The translations under genes were made by a program, and so were the position numbers. 64,000 bases of DNA from Linanthus parryae. Its lineage: Eukaryota > Streptophyta > Magnoliopsida > Ericales > Polemoniaceae. A model generated the notes under the pieces. The model was not told the DNA's origin, searched no databases, and was given only the letters and a program-made list of their open reading frames with translations. Numbering within the stretch: position 1 is the stretch's first letter; every line of letters begins with the position of its first letter. This document shows positions 20,192-31,732 of this stretch, piece by piece. The DNA is taken from the NCBI GenBank assembly GCA_023055425.1, contig JALGPY010000035.1:859501-923500 (forward strand), given 5' to 3'.

Positions 20192-21435
20192 GCCGTGGGC
20201 TAGGTGGGGCCCACTTGGTCCTCTGGTGGGCCAGGACTGGTCCCCTGGGTCCCACTCTTCTGCCTGATGCTCCCGGCTTGCCTCTTCGGTGTGTTTCTGC
20301 TTTTCCATGTTTCCGTCGTGTCCCGGTCTTGTGCACGTTTCCCGAGACGGTCCCGGCTTGGTCCCGGCACGCTTCCCGATGCACCTCCCGAACCTGTTCC
20401 TGAAAAGGCAACACGAACGAAAACCCGCGATCATATCCAAATATAGCAAGAAATAAGCAGAAATAAGCAGAAATCCAGCAAGTACAAATAAACGTCTCGT
20501 TCTAGATTCCCGGGGCATTCTAAGGCATTTTCCGGCAAAAACCGCTAATTCCGACACAAATACTCGTGAAATCAGGCTAAAAGATAACCCCTAATTGGGC
20601 GTTATCAATAATGGAGGAAATTTTGTTTCCAATATTTGCAGGATTGGTTCCTAATCTGAAGTTGTGCAGATTTGGAAATAGATTAATATTATGATCCTGT
20701 GATCAATCAGAGACTTATGACAGCTTCTCAGATTGCTTATGGACAATATCACAACAATATTTCTGGAGATTGTGATCAACTATCCGTTGGATAAAGCTAT
20801 TAAAGAGAGTCAAAGCTGTTGCCTACAAAATAGGAAGTTGTTGCTGAAAATCTGGGAAGATTTGTAGAGCTTCGAACAGTTTAAATAGAGCTCACCTTGA
20901 AGCAACAATAAAAGAGACTCAACGGGCAAAAACAAGAGACAAGTTTCTGGATTGACAAAGCACCAAATAAGAACATCAAAATCTCAATCCTTTCCACAGA
21001 AGTTCACTGCATTTTCACTGCAGTTTTCTACTCTAAGTGTACTTCTGTATTGAGCTTTATTGGTAGGTCATTTCTGTATTATCTCTAAATCTATTCTCAA
21101 GGATTGTTCAAAGTGAACAATAGAGAATTCTTAGTTAATCAGTTAGCTAGAGCAGGTACTAGACAGGTTAGGGAAAACCACAAGCTGTAACAGAGTAAGG
21201 GAACTCTCCGGGGTTGAGTTCTAGAGCTTAGTTTTGATTAAGAAGAATTTATTTGAAAATCCTGCAGGGATCTAATCCATGAGGTAGAGATGTAGGTCCA
21301 AGTGGATTGAACTCTATAAATCACTTGTATTCTGCATTTACAGTTCATTCATTTTTATAGTTTTTGCAGCACACAAAACTGTCTGTTTTTCAAGGGTTTG
21401 AACTTGTTTTCAAGGCCTTGCAAAAGGCATACTTG

Positions 21436-23982
21436 TGACGCGGATTACTAACGCGTATTACGCAAGTGCACGGTCAAGTAGTAATAGTGGAGTTTTTTTA
21501 GGACTCCGGGTTGTCGAACCCTCGAGGACAATCTCGCAACAGGTTTATATTTAACAATTTAGAGTAGTTCACTAGGTAACCGGAGTAAAAAGTGATAATT
21601 TGTGGTGTTGCCACCCCCAAACAAGTGGCTGTAATAAAGTCAGAAATAAATAATAAACTGGAATTAAGAAGAATTCTTAATCAATTAATGGAGAAGACTA
21701 GGCAATCTCGCTGATCACCTAGGGTTGTAAACGATTTCCGGATTATCTGAGCAACACGTTAACTATATTCTAATTAAGCCGGGTAACAACGCTGACTATC
21801 TCCTATCGGTCTCAAGTCATTCTACTTCACGGTAGAATACAATCTCCTATCGGTCTCATGTGTCTACCGGTCAGTTCTAGTAGGCTAACGACATGCACGA
21901 CAACGGGTCCTGTCGGTCCACCGTTGCACGAAACCGTCGAATCTCACCTACCGAATCTACCCACATTTGGCCAATCCTAACACGTCTCTTCTTAGTCTCA
22001 GTGATACGGGATTGATGTTCAAGTTCTCTACACAAGTAGGTTGAGTCACTGTCGTGCACTCATCTAATTAGCTAGCACGTCCGGGTAGCTACTCCATTCA
22101 TACTAAAGATTAAGCATAGAACAAGAACAATTGAATAAAAATAAGCTAACTTTAAGCATGAATCAACTATTGAGTGAAACCCTAGTTCTTGAACCCTAGT
22201 TTATCTCCTTATCGTGTCACTCAATTAGGATTACTAACATAAACAAGAAACTAGAGTTGATTCAAAAGAAGAAATCAAGAAATCATGAAGCAAAGATTAA
22301 ATCCGGAAAATATTCATCGTTTACATGAACCCTAGGTTCTCAAATCGAGATGCCTAGCTATGGAGTTTTTAGCTACTCATAGTTGAATAAGCAAAAACAA
22401 AGAGTTTATCCATAAAAATTGATTAAGAAAGGTAGGAAGAAGAAAAAGCAAACACTAGAGCTTCAATGGCGAAGCTTGTCTTCTTCCTCATCGTCTCCTC
22501 TTCTCTCGTTGATGGCCCTTCTTCTCCCGTAGAATGATCAGAATACTTCAAAACAGCCCCTCTTCTTTCTTTTCAATACAGCCCACGTTTTCTCCTAAGT
22601 AAATCATGCGAAATTGCATTAATTACCCCAGACTTTGGGTTGCTTTCTTCTTAAACCCTAGGGCTGTTAAAACAAAGAACCCCGTAGCTTTGTTTTTTTT
22701 TTCTTCCTTTCAGCAGATCGTGCGATCAATAGGCCAGGTCGTGTAAAACAGTGAGTTCTCCAACTTTTTCATCCGAGATTTAGCTAAGTATGGGCTTCTG
22801 ATCGCACGATCAAGAAAAGATGATTGTGATATCACCTGGGGCTCCTCATCTTCAGAGCTATCTCTGTTTCTTCTTCTCTGATTGCCGCTGATTCTTCCTC
22901 TTCTTGTGCGCTGATTTGTGGGTTTCCTTGGCCTCTGTTCTTCTCTTGATTCGCTTGCTGGGTTCTTTCTCCGATCGATGGCTCTGCTTCTCTTGCCCTG
23001 TTTTCCGCTGCCTTGCTTTGGTTTTGCGATTCATCCTCTGTTCTTGCGATTCTTCTTCCTCCTTCTCTGCTGGGTTTGTTGCGCTGCTGGTGTCTTTCTC
23101 CGGTGTTGGTGGCGAGTTGCAGGTGGTTGTAATGGTGTTGGACGGTGGTAATGGAGGCCGATGGTCAGGGTGATTAAGGGCGGTTGGTGGTTTATTGGAG
23201 GTTGTGAGGGTTGGCAATGGTGATTGGACTAGAAGGCAATGGATATCAATGGAGATAATGTTGTATTGAGTTAGGAGTTTCAGTTGGGTTTTCATGGAGT
23301 TTTGGTCTGATTATGGGTGTTCTGGTTTAGGTGTTAGGTTAGTTATGATCTAGGAATTGGGTTGTGGTACTTGGGTTGTTTTGGGTGTTGATTGGAGGTC
23401 TGGTGGTGAGTATTGAGGTGGCAGGTTGGTGTTGTGAATGGTTGAAGGTTGTAATTTGGCAGTGGCAGTTTTAGAAATTGGTTATGGTGGTGGTTGTTTA
23501 GGGGCAGGTTGGTAGTGTTTAGGTGAATTAATGGTGGCTTGAGTTTGTTTTAATTCTGGATTATGGTCATGGATTCAGGTGGGGCTTATGGTTTTAATTG
23601 GAAAATAGAGGGAAAAGTTGGCTTGGTGAATTGTTAATGGGTTGCAGTGAAGGCATTTGAATTGCAGCAACTTGTTTTTCACTTTCTTCACCTTAGCTAG
23701 TTCCTCGAGCTTCATCGTTTCCGAAGTTCGCTTTCGTCCCTTTTTTGCTTGATCTCGCAAGTTCTATTTCCTGTCAAAATAACACGAACACAACCCGTGC
23801 GATAAGACGTGACAAATAAAGCTCAAATTGACTCGAAAACGCCCGGACTATCAATTACGCGCATATAGCTCAACTATACAAAATCCTCGCATTCACAGTG
23901 CAAAACTCATAATATTTACCCGGAATGCACGCAAAACGATAGTAAAAACATAGAAGAAATATAACTCTTTACAGAGTTATCA
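21436..23982 (-). repeat. Athila-2 3' LTR (2,547 bp)
   Basis: Near-identical partner at 28978-31524. Holds inverted GATCG palindromes at 22716-22727 (GATCGTGCGATC) and 22800-22811 (GATCGCACGATC), 84 bp apart. The long frames at 22858-23295, conserved in both LTRs, are low-complexity Lys/Glu/Thr or hydrophobic translations, and I do not call them genes. Confidence 0.93.
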
Positions 23983-26411
23983 AATTCCCCCACACTACCT
24001 TTTTGCGCGTCCTGAGCAAAATCAATCCTCACACTACGTTTTAATCCACCGAATTGCATACAATTACACTAGCCATGTGACACACACAACACACACACAC
24101 AATGCAATCTACATGACTATACAATGCAACTCGATTATTGAACAATGCAAAAATTGAAACAACACCAATTTTTTTCTTCAGTTAGAGATTGGGCAATCTC
24201 AATAAAGTAAACCGGCAAGTCATAAGGCTCTCATATTCCCTCGGAAGTTCTATAACTTTGGTGATCGGTAGAACTTGCGGCCAGTTTCGTTAGACAGAAC
24301 GGGCACGAACACAAAATATGTTGCTTCCGCACACTCATCAAACGTATCCCTAGCACTTACCTTCCGAGCTATTTATCCACGGGTTAAATTGCTGACGGTT
24401 TAGGACGGGTAGGATAGGATATTTAGAAGCGTAGTCCTAGACGTCATGATATAACTCACAAAACCCGATTCTCACTCTCCCTCACCAAAATCCAAGATAC
24501 CACACCGAATCTCACTACTCCGGCCCTCATTCCCTCAATCTTGGTGCAACGCCGTTCTCGCGGCCACAAATGTGAAGATGTGATCTCGAACAATAGCTAA
24601 TCTCCCCGGTCTTCAATTTCAAGCTTGCTCCTTTATTCCCTTTCAATTTCACTTTCACTTTCTATTTTACTCTTTTTTTTATTTATTTTTTTTTTCATTT
24701 CCACACAATAACATTAAGCACATGGAGCCGACAATACGATAGTAATATACGAGGAGATCAAATGTCAAAATTAGATAACATGGGGGTGGAATGTGTCAAA
24801 TTAGTGATGTAATAACATAGATGTCGACACCCCCACACTTGATGCAAAGCAAATCACGAACCCAGTAGTCAATGTTTAATCGTGCTTTTCCAACCGATCC
24901 TCCTCATCACCTAAGATATAGAGAATCTACATAAAGCATAAGCACGACCTCCTATAAGATCAACCAACCCCCACCCCATGACGTGCGGAAGAAATACCAC
25001 GCACTACGGTACTCCACCTGTGATCGTGGTGTAAGGACACGACTCACCTCCACACCGAAGTGTTCTACCGTCTCTAACTCACACTCACATCCCCTCAAAA
25101 TACGACATGTAAGAGAATCCACGTAAGATGTATCAAATCAACTCACCTTCATCAAACCTCCCTAACTCAACTCCCTCTATCATGACGCATAGGAAAGGAC
25201 CATTCTAACAAGTGATGACAGTCTCAATGAAAGGCTTCCTAGGCTAGAGGCTGTGAATAAAAGGGGTAAACGGATCAATAGGGGTAACTAGTGGACCTAG
25301 GAGATGGAGACGGGACGTGAGGGCCCCATAAACATCACTCGCACAGCTGTTCCGTTGCCACTACGAGGAGGGTTGACGACTACCTAAGTGACGGTGGTGT
25401 AGCGCTAGTAGGATAACTAGTCTGAGAGGCAGCTACTCGCAGTTCTAATGTGCATTAGCCCTATAAGTCTTCCTACTCCAGATTCTCGCGTCTACCTCAC
25501 CTCAGATTTTCATACTCCTAAGGAATTATATCATTAAGCCCTCTCCACATTCACTCTCTTCGATTGCCCTTTCTCAAAAATTTAAAATTTTATGATTTTT
25601 TTTTTTTCATATTTCCTAACTCTATATGCTTTTGGCCAACTCGATTAAACACAAGTTTTGGGTAGGGGACTCAATAATATAAAAGTACTAACAAAATTCA
25701 TAAACTACACACTCCTACCACAAACCAACACAATATGAACACATAACTATATGTAACAAGGCGATGCAAACAAAGAAATGGCTAGTGAACATAGATACAA
25801 ACCCCCCCACACTTAAGCGTTTCGTTGTCCTCAACGAATTTAGAGATAATGAAGGAGGACTCATCGCTTAAATGTGTAGGCGGTGGATTTCAACATTCAT
25901 CGCTCAAAAACGTAGACTGGAAAGAGAGTGTTAGAGGTACCTGGGTGCCCGGACCTACATGGGCACCGTTGCCGCAAAATTGCAACAAGAAGGGGTCTTG
26001 TGGATCGTTGACAATTTCCGGAGAAGTCTCTACGCGCCCGGATTCTGATGTGCGGCTAAGATATAAATTGTAGCCCTCTCATGCGTGTGGCAACCAGCAT
26101 ATTGGAATCGCTCCTCGACCTCGAGAAATTCTCTATTCTTTTATGCATAATCCTGTGGGGCTTTTTCTTTCCCCAATTTCGTGCAATCTCTAGCATGCAC
26201 ATCAAGAAGGGGAATCTGGTGCGTCTTCTGTACCTGTGTCCCTGCACACTGATTGAAAAAATAAGTCCGCTCTCTCTCACCCCTCATAGTCAAATATAGA
26301 GAACTCATAAATAAATAAAAAAACATAAAGCATCCTACTCTACATGGGTTGCCTCCCAAGCAGCGCTTTGTAATTTAAGGTCGACGGCCCGACCATGTTA
26401 CCTCATGAGCC
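23983..26411 (-). other. Athila-2 3' untranslated region with polypurine tract
   Basis: Begins next to the LTR with the polypurine tract GTGTGGGGGAATT (23983-23995, minus strand). No gene seen. It shares with Athila-1 and Athila-3 the CGCGGCCACAAATGTGAAG block (24558-24576), the block at 25291-25414, TTGCCCTTTCTCAAAA (25564-25579), and the hairpin GGTCGACGGCCCGACC (26379-26394). Confidence 0.75.
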
Positions 26412-28733
26412 TCAGAAAGGTGGTTTGGCAGGTCGTGTCGCATCCACCTTCTGGCGCCGGATACTCATGACTACCTCGTGCGCCTGCACACTCGATTCTT
26501 TACCTTTAGGATTTGGCGGATCTTCCTGTGTCAGCTCTGAAATCCCACGCACAACTTTCACAGGAAATGGCAAGTCTGGCTTCACCTCATAAGTGTACTG
26601 AGGAGTCGGTTTGAAAACCTGAAAGGTCTCCACTGTATCGTTGACCCTCATGATCAACTCTCCATTCTCCACATTAATTAAATTCCGACCGGTAGCCAGA
26701 AAGGGCCTACCAAGAATGATCGGAACGTCACCAACTGGCATGTCAAGGATCACAAAATCTGCTGGCATGATCAAACTACCAACCCTCACAAGTAAGTATT
26801 CTACCACCCCAATGGCCTTCTTGGATGACTTATCTGCGAATTGCAGATTGATCCAGGTCTTGCTAGGCTCCCCCACACCTAGCTTTTTAAATATTGAGAG
26901 TGGCATCAAGTTGACACTTGCCCCCAAATCACATAGAGCCTTGCCTGTATATGCCCCGCCAAGTGTAGCCTCAATAACAAAACTACCTGGATCTTTCTTC
27001 TTCTTGGGTAGCCCATGCAAGACACATGAACTCACCTGCTCATTTAGTTTTACTGTCTGAAAGTTATCCATAGCTTTTCTCCCATAGATTGCATCCTTGA
27101 TAAACCGCGCATACTTAGGCATTTTCTGCAGTGCCTCAATCAAAGGAATATTGATGTGGAGTTTGGAGAAAATATTGAGAAATCTCCTGTACTCCTCAGA
27201 GTCATCCTTCTTCTTCCTAGTTTTCAATGGAAAAGGTACATCTTTAGAAGAAGAGGGTGGTGGTAATACCTCATTGGAATTTCCCTCATCATGTGGAGTC
27301 ATGCCCTTTGATTGGGGGACCATGACAGGTGTCTTCTCAGAATCGAAGACCTCATGCTCATTAGCTTTTGACGCTTCAGCTCTAGCATGGGTCGGGTATG
27401 GTGGATCAGTCAACGAAACCCCGCTGCAAGTGGTAATGGCATTTACCTGGCGCACATTCTCTGTGTCAGATGGTAGAGAACCAGGTGCTCTAGCAGATAA
27501 TTGCGTTGCAATTTGCCCAACTTGAACCTCTAGTGCACGAAGAGAAGTCTTCGTAGCCTGCAAATCAGAAGACATAGCATTGACCGTCGTGGTCATATCG
27601 TTCATGTTGTTACTCAGATGTGTCAACGCCTTAGTGAGTACAGAAATCTCTGGGTTCGGCGCTACAACAGCAGGTGGTGGAGCCTGCGACACTGGTGCTT
27701 GTGGCATGTGCTGAAACTCAGGTGCGTATATAGCTCCAGACTGATCCCCATACCTGAAACCTGGATGATCTCTTGTGCCTGGTCTGTAGTTCCCTTGGTT
27801 CCAATTCTGCCGCGGTCCTTGTGCCCCCACAAAGTTCACATCTTCACTTGCAATCTGGGCCAAGGCTGAATCAAATTCCTGCTCCTCTACTCGTGCAACT
27901 GGCTTCTTGTCCCGATACACATGCTTGGCTAAATCTGACACCATCTTGCTGATCCCAGTCTTCCATTCATCATCTTTAGGTTCAGGCAATGCCGGTAATC
28001 TTCTGGAATCATAGAGTTGTGAGTCCTTCTTAGCGAGCTGCTTCATGAGTGCATAAGCTCCTTCCTTGTCAACAGAGTACAGAAAATTTCCTCCATCTTC
28101 TCTGTTAATCAGCTCCTGATTGTGACGTTCTAGTCTATAGTAGAAGACCTGCAAAATTTTGTAATCCCCGAAATCATGGTTTGGGCACTTCCTGATCAAA
28201 TGCATAAAGCGGTCCCATGCATCCACCACGGTTTCATCGGCATGTTGCCGAAAGCCTAGAATATCACCCTGTAGCTCAATCACCCGTTGAACTGGATAAA
28301 ACTTGGCCATGAACTCATCCACACACTGAGCCCATGTAGTGATCGAATCTGGAGCTCTTGACTGAAGCCACTTCTCAGCTGCACCCTTCAGACAGTAAGG
28401 GAAAAGAATTAGCTTCAACGCTTCTGCTGTCACATCCTTGTACTTGGTAGTCTTTATGTACGCGTTGAACCTCCCAATAAATTCATTTGGGTCTTCATCC
28501 CTGTTCCCATAGAATTGGAACTGATTGGTCACCGTCTGAATTGTCGCAGGCTTAAGATCAAAGTGCTCGGCCTGTATCTCTGGCACTACAATTGCCGGAT
28601 TGTGTCCATAGGTGGACGACTGAAAATTCTCCACAATAGCCTGTCCAGACTTGTTGTATGGTGTCTGGGCGTTGCGATCATTGATCAGTTTAGACAACTC
28701 TTCCATCCGCTGATTGAGTTGCGCGTTGGTCAT
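26412..28733 (-). CDS. Athila-2 gag-protease protein, 773 aa
   Basis: The frame is open from 28838 but its first ATG is 28733 (MTNAQLNQRMEELSKL); a non-ATG or spliced start upstream remains possible because the open stretch lacks stops. Gag domain about residues 75-200 (EFIGRFNAYIKTTKYKD, AWDRFMHLIRKCPNHDFGDY). Protease domain with DLGASVNLMPLSIFKKLG near residue 600 and the flap-like VPIILGRPFLATG. The RNA-binding middle is Pro/Gln-rich. It ends RRQKVDATRPAKPPF. Uninterrupted despite the absence of RT and integrase, so gag function was maintained until recently. Makes virus-like particles that could package its own RNA. Confidence 0.88.
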   Translation of the reverse strand: MTNAQLNQRMEELSKLINDRNAQTPYNKSGQAIVENFQSSTYGHNPAIVVPEIQAEHFDLKPATIQTVTNQFQFYGNRDEDPNEFIGRFNAYIKTTKYKDVTAEALKLILFPYCLKGAAEKWLQSRAPDSITTWAQCVDEFMAKFYPVQRVIELQGDILGFRQHADETVVDAWDRFMHLIRKCPNHDFGDYKILQVFYYRLERHNQELINREDGGNFLYSVDKEGAYALMKQLAKKDSQLYDSRRLPALPEPKDDEWKTGISKMVSDLAKHVYRDKKPVARVEEQEFDSALAQIASEDVNFVGAQGPRQNWNQGNYRPGTRDHPGFRYGDQSGAIYAPEFQHMPQAPVSQAPPPAVVAPNPEISVLTKALTHLSNNMNDMTTTVNAMSSDLQATKTSLRALEVQVGQIATQLSARAPGSLPSDTENVRQVNAITTCSGVSLTDPPYPTHARAEASKANEHEVFDSEKTPVMVPQSKGMTPHDEGNSNEVLPPPSSSKDVPFPLKTRKKKDDSEEYRRFLNIFSKLHINIPLIEALQKMPKYARFIKDAIYGRKAMDNFQTVKLNEQVSSCVLHGLPKKKKDPGSFVIEATLGGAYTGKALCDLGASVNLMPLSIFKKLGVGEPSKTWINLQFADKSSKKAIGVVEYLLVRVGSLIMPADFVILDMPVGDVPIILGRPFLATGRNLINVENGELIMRVNDTVETFQVFKPTPQYTYEVKPDLPFPVKVVRGISELTQEDPPNPKGKESSVQAHEVVMSIRRQKVDATRPAKPPF

Positions 28734-28953
28734 TGCTCGCCCATGGTGCTCTGTTTTTGTCTTCTTCTTTGGTCTCTGAACAACTGCTCTGGGTCTTCTA
28801 GTGGGGGCACAAGCTCTCTTGGGATCTTGTGCATGCACTAAGTACCTGAAATAGCAGAAAATCAGAAAACAATTGAGAAATCAAAATAGCAAATATAACA
28901 GAAAAATAAAAGTAAACTAAACTAATTATTAACTAAAAACGTGTTGACCGTTG

Positions 28954-28971
28954 TCCCCGGAAACGGCGCCA
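28954..28971 (-). other. primer binding site of Athila-2
   Basis: TCCCCGGAAACGGCGCCA on the plus strand matches plant tRNA-Asp with one mismatch relative to the Athila-1 site, 6 bp inside the LTR edge. Confidence 0.85.
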
Positions 28972-28977
28972 AAAACT

Positions 28978-31524
28978 TGACGCGGATTACTAACGCGTAT
29001 TACGCAAGTGCACGGTCAAGTAGTAAGAGTGGAGTATTTTTAGGACTCCGGGTTGTCGAACCCTCGAGGACAATCTCGCAACAGGTTTATATTTAACAAT
29101 TTAGAGTAGTTCACTAGGTAACCGGAGTAAAAAGTGATAGTTTGTGGTGTTGCCACCCCCAAACAAGTGGCTATAACAAAGTCAGAAATAAATAATAAAC
29201 TGGAATTAAGAAGAATTCTTAATCAAATAATGGAGAGGACTAGGCAATCTCGCTGATCACCTAGGGTTGTAAACGATTTCCGGATTATCTAAGCAACACG
29301 TTAACTATATTCTAATTAAGCCGGGTAACAGCGCTGACTATCTCCTATCGGTCTCAAGTCATTCTACTTCACAGTAGAATACAATCTCCTATCGGTCTCA
29401 TGTGTCTACCGGTCCGTTCTAGTAGGCTAACGACATGCACGACAACGGGTCCTAACGGTCCACCGTTGCACGAAACCGTCGAATCTCACCTACCGAATCT
29501 ACCCACAATTGGCCAATCCTAACACGTCTCTTCTCAGTCTCAGTGATACGGGATTGATGTTCAAGTTCTCTACACAATTAGGTTGAGTCAATGTCGTGCA
29601 CTCATGTAATTAGCTAGCACGTCCGGGTAGCTACTCCATTCATACTAAAGATTAAGCATAGAACAAGAAAAATTGAATCAAAATAAGCTAACTTTAAGCA
29701 TGAATCAACTATTGAGTGAAACCCTAGTTCTTGAACCCTAGTTTTATCTCCTAATCGTGTCACTCAATTAGGATTACTAACATAAACAAGAAACTAGAAT
29801 TGATTCAAAAGAAGAAATCAAGAAATCATGAAGCAAAGATTAAATCCGGAAAATATTCATCGTTTACATGAACCCTAGGTTCTCAAATCGAGATGCCTAG
29901 CTATGGAGTTTTTAGCTACTCATAGTTGAATAAGCAAAAACAAAGAGTTTCTCCATAAAAATTGATTAAGAAAGGTAGGAAGAAGAAAAAGCAAACACTA
30001 GAGCTTCAATGGCGAAGCTTGTCTTCTTCCTCGTCATCTCCTCTTCTCTCGTTGATGTCCCTTCTTCTCCCGTAGAATGATCAGAATACTTCAAAACAGC
30101 CCCTCTTCTTTCTTTTCAATACAGCCCACGTTTTCTCCTAAGTAAATCATGCGAAATTGCATTAATTACCCCAGACTTTGGGTTGCTTTCTTCTTAAACC
30201 CTAGGGCTGTTAAAACAAAGAACCCCGTAGCTTTGTTTTTTTTTCTTCCTTTCAGCAGATCGTGCGATCAATAGGCCAGGTCGTGTAAAACAGTGAGTTC
30301 TCCAACTTTTTCATCCGAGATTTGGCTAAGTATGGGCTTCTGATCGCACGATCAAGAAAAGATGATCGTGATATCACCTGGGGCTCCTCATCTTCAGAGC
30401 TATCTCTGTTTCTTCTTCTCTGATTACCGCTGATTCTTCCTCTTCTTGTGCGCTGTTTTCTGGGTTTCCTTGGCCTATGTTCTTCTCTTGATTCGCTTGC
30501 TGGGTTCTTTCTCCGATCGATGGCTCTGCTTCTCTTGCCCTGTTTTCCGCTGCCTTGCTTTGGTTTTGCGATTCATCCTCTGTTCTTGCGATTCTTCTTC
30601 CTCCTTCTCTGCTGGGTTTGTTGCGCTGCTGGTGTCTTTCTCCGGTGTTGGTGGCGAGTTGCAGGTGGTTGTAATGGTGTTGGACGGTGGTAATGGAGGC
30701 CGATGGTCAGGGTGATTAAGGGCGGTTGGTGGTTTATTGGAGGTTGTGAGGGTTGGCAATGGTGATTGGACTAGAAGGCAATGGATATCAATGGAGATAA
30801 TGTTGTATTGAGTTAGGAGTTTCAGTTGGGTTTTCATGGAGTTTTGGTCTGATTATGGGTGTTCTGGTTTAGGTGTTAGGTTAGTTATGATCTAGGAATT
30901 GGGTTGTGGTACTTGGGTTGTTTTGGGTGTTGATTGGAGGTCTGGTGGTGAGTATTGAGGTGGTAGGTTGGTGTTGTGAATGGTTGAAGGTTGTAATTTG
31001 GCAGTGGCAGTTTTAGAAATTGGTTATGGTGGTGGTTGTTTAGGGGCAGGTTGGTAGTGTTTAGGTGAATTAATGGTGGCTTGAGTTTGTTTTAATTGTG
31101 GAAAATGGTCATGGATTCAGGTGGGGCTTATGGTTTTAATTGGAAAATAGAGGGAAAAGTTGGCTTGGTGAATTGTTAATGGGTTGCAGTGAAGGCATTT
31201 GAATTGCAGCAACTTGTTTTTCACTTTCTTCACCTTAGCTAGTTCCTCGAGCTTCATCGTCTCCGAAGTTCGCTTTCGTCCCTTTTTTGCTTGATCTCGC
31301 AAGTTCTATTTTCTGTTAAAATAACACGAACACAACCCGTGCGATCAAACGTGACAAATAAAGCTCAAATTGACTCGAAAACGCCCGAACTATCAATTAC
31401 GCGCATATAGCTCAACTATACAAAATCCTCGCATTCACAGTGCTAAACTCATAATATTTACCCGGAATGCACGCAAAACGATAGTAAACACATAGAAGAA
31501 ATATAACTCTTTACTGAGTTATCA
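28978..31524 (-). repeat. Athila-2 5' LTR (2,547 bp)
   Basis: Same length as the left LTR. The GATCG palindromes are at 30258-30269 and 30342-30353, again 84 bp apart. Confidence 0.93.
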
Positions 31525-31651
31525 CCTTGCTTTGTACTATCTGCATCTTCTCCAAGGTCTTGAACTAGTTTTCAAGGCCATGAACTTGATCATTTGCACA
31601 AGTTTTCATCTTCCTAGCAAGCTTTGCAAAAAGTTGGCATACTCTATTCAA

Positions 31652-31670
31652 CCCCCCCCCCCCCCCCCCC
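31652..31670 (+). repeat. C19 homopolymer in copia LTR L1
   Basis: Nineteen consecutive C within CTCTATTCAA...TTCTAGAG. Related LTR ends carry only short C-rich runs here (56667-56678; 59403-59407 on the other strand), so the tract has expanded or is a sequencing uncertainty. Confidence 0.8.
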
Positions 31671-31732
31671 TTCTAGAGTATCTTAGCTGCATTAACATCT
31701 GCATATTCACACTTTCAATTACTACACCAAGA

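Larger units (their letters stand above)
6952..20607 (-). mobile_element. Athila-1: near-intact Athila-type Ty3/gypsy element
   Basis: TG...CA ends (TGATGCGC and GTTATCA on the plus strand) and a perfect 5-bp target duplication ATAAT at 6947-6951 and 20608-20612. Order on the minus strand: 5' LTR, tRNA-Asp primer site, gag-protease-RT-RNase H-integrase, spacer, envelope-position ORF, long 3' untranslated region, polypurine tract, 3' LTR. By eye the LTRs differ by about a dozen substitutions and one 38-bp indel, so insertion is recent. The only disabling change I see is one TAG inside integrase. Confidence 0.95.
19003..20607 (-). repeat. Athila-1 5' LTR (1,605 bp)
   Basis: Promoter LTR. It is 38 bp longer than the 3' LTR because of two extra 19-bp palindrome units. 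TATA box at 19975-19983. Confidence 0.95.
21436..31524 (-). mobile_element. Athila-2: gag-only (TR-GAG-like) non-autonomous element
   Basis: Ends TGACGCGG and GTTATCA, flanked by ACTTG (21431-21435) and CCTTG (31525-31529), a 5-bp duplication with one mismatch. Two LTRs of 2,547 bp each; by eye they differ at about 45-50 positions. The internal region is about 5 kb: primer site, an open gag-protease frame, then directly the block that in Athila-1 follows integrase. RT, RNase H, integrase and third ORF are all missing. Gag-only LTR elements of this kind have been called TR-GAG in plants. It must be replicated in trans. Confidence 0.92.
6644..31717 (+). mobile_element. copia 3' LTR L1, split by Athila-1 and Athila-2
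   Basis: The LTR starts TGAAAGATCAGG right after a polypurine tract and ends CACACTTTCA at 31717. It survives as three pieces: 6644-6951, 20613-21435 and 31530-31717, about 1,320 bp in total. Removal of the two Athila elements with one copy of each target duplication gives continuous LTR sequence. The pieces carry the palindrome-like TTCAAGGCCTTGAA family (6690-6790, 21390-21420, 31550-31590). The LTR end matches that at 56645-56721. Its 5' LTR partner is not in the window. The middle piece 20613-21435 holds no gene. Confidence 0.75.

Noticed and set aside
22858..23295. 145-aa Lys/Glu/Thr-rich ORF and antisense hydrophobic ORF
   Set aside because: Lies inside the Athila-2 LTR, repeated at 30475-30837 with a shorter end; composition only, no family resemblance.
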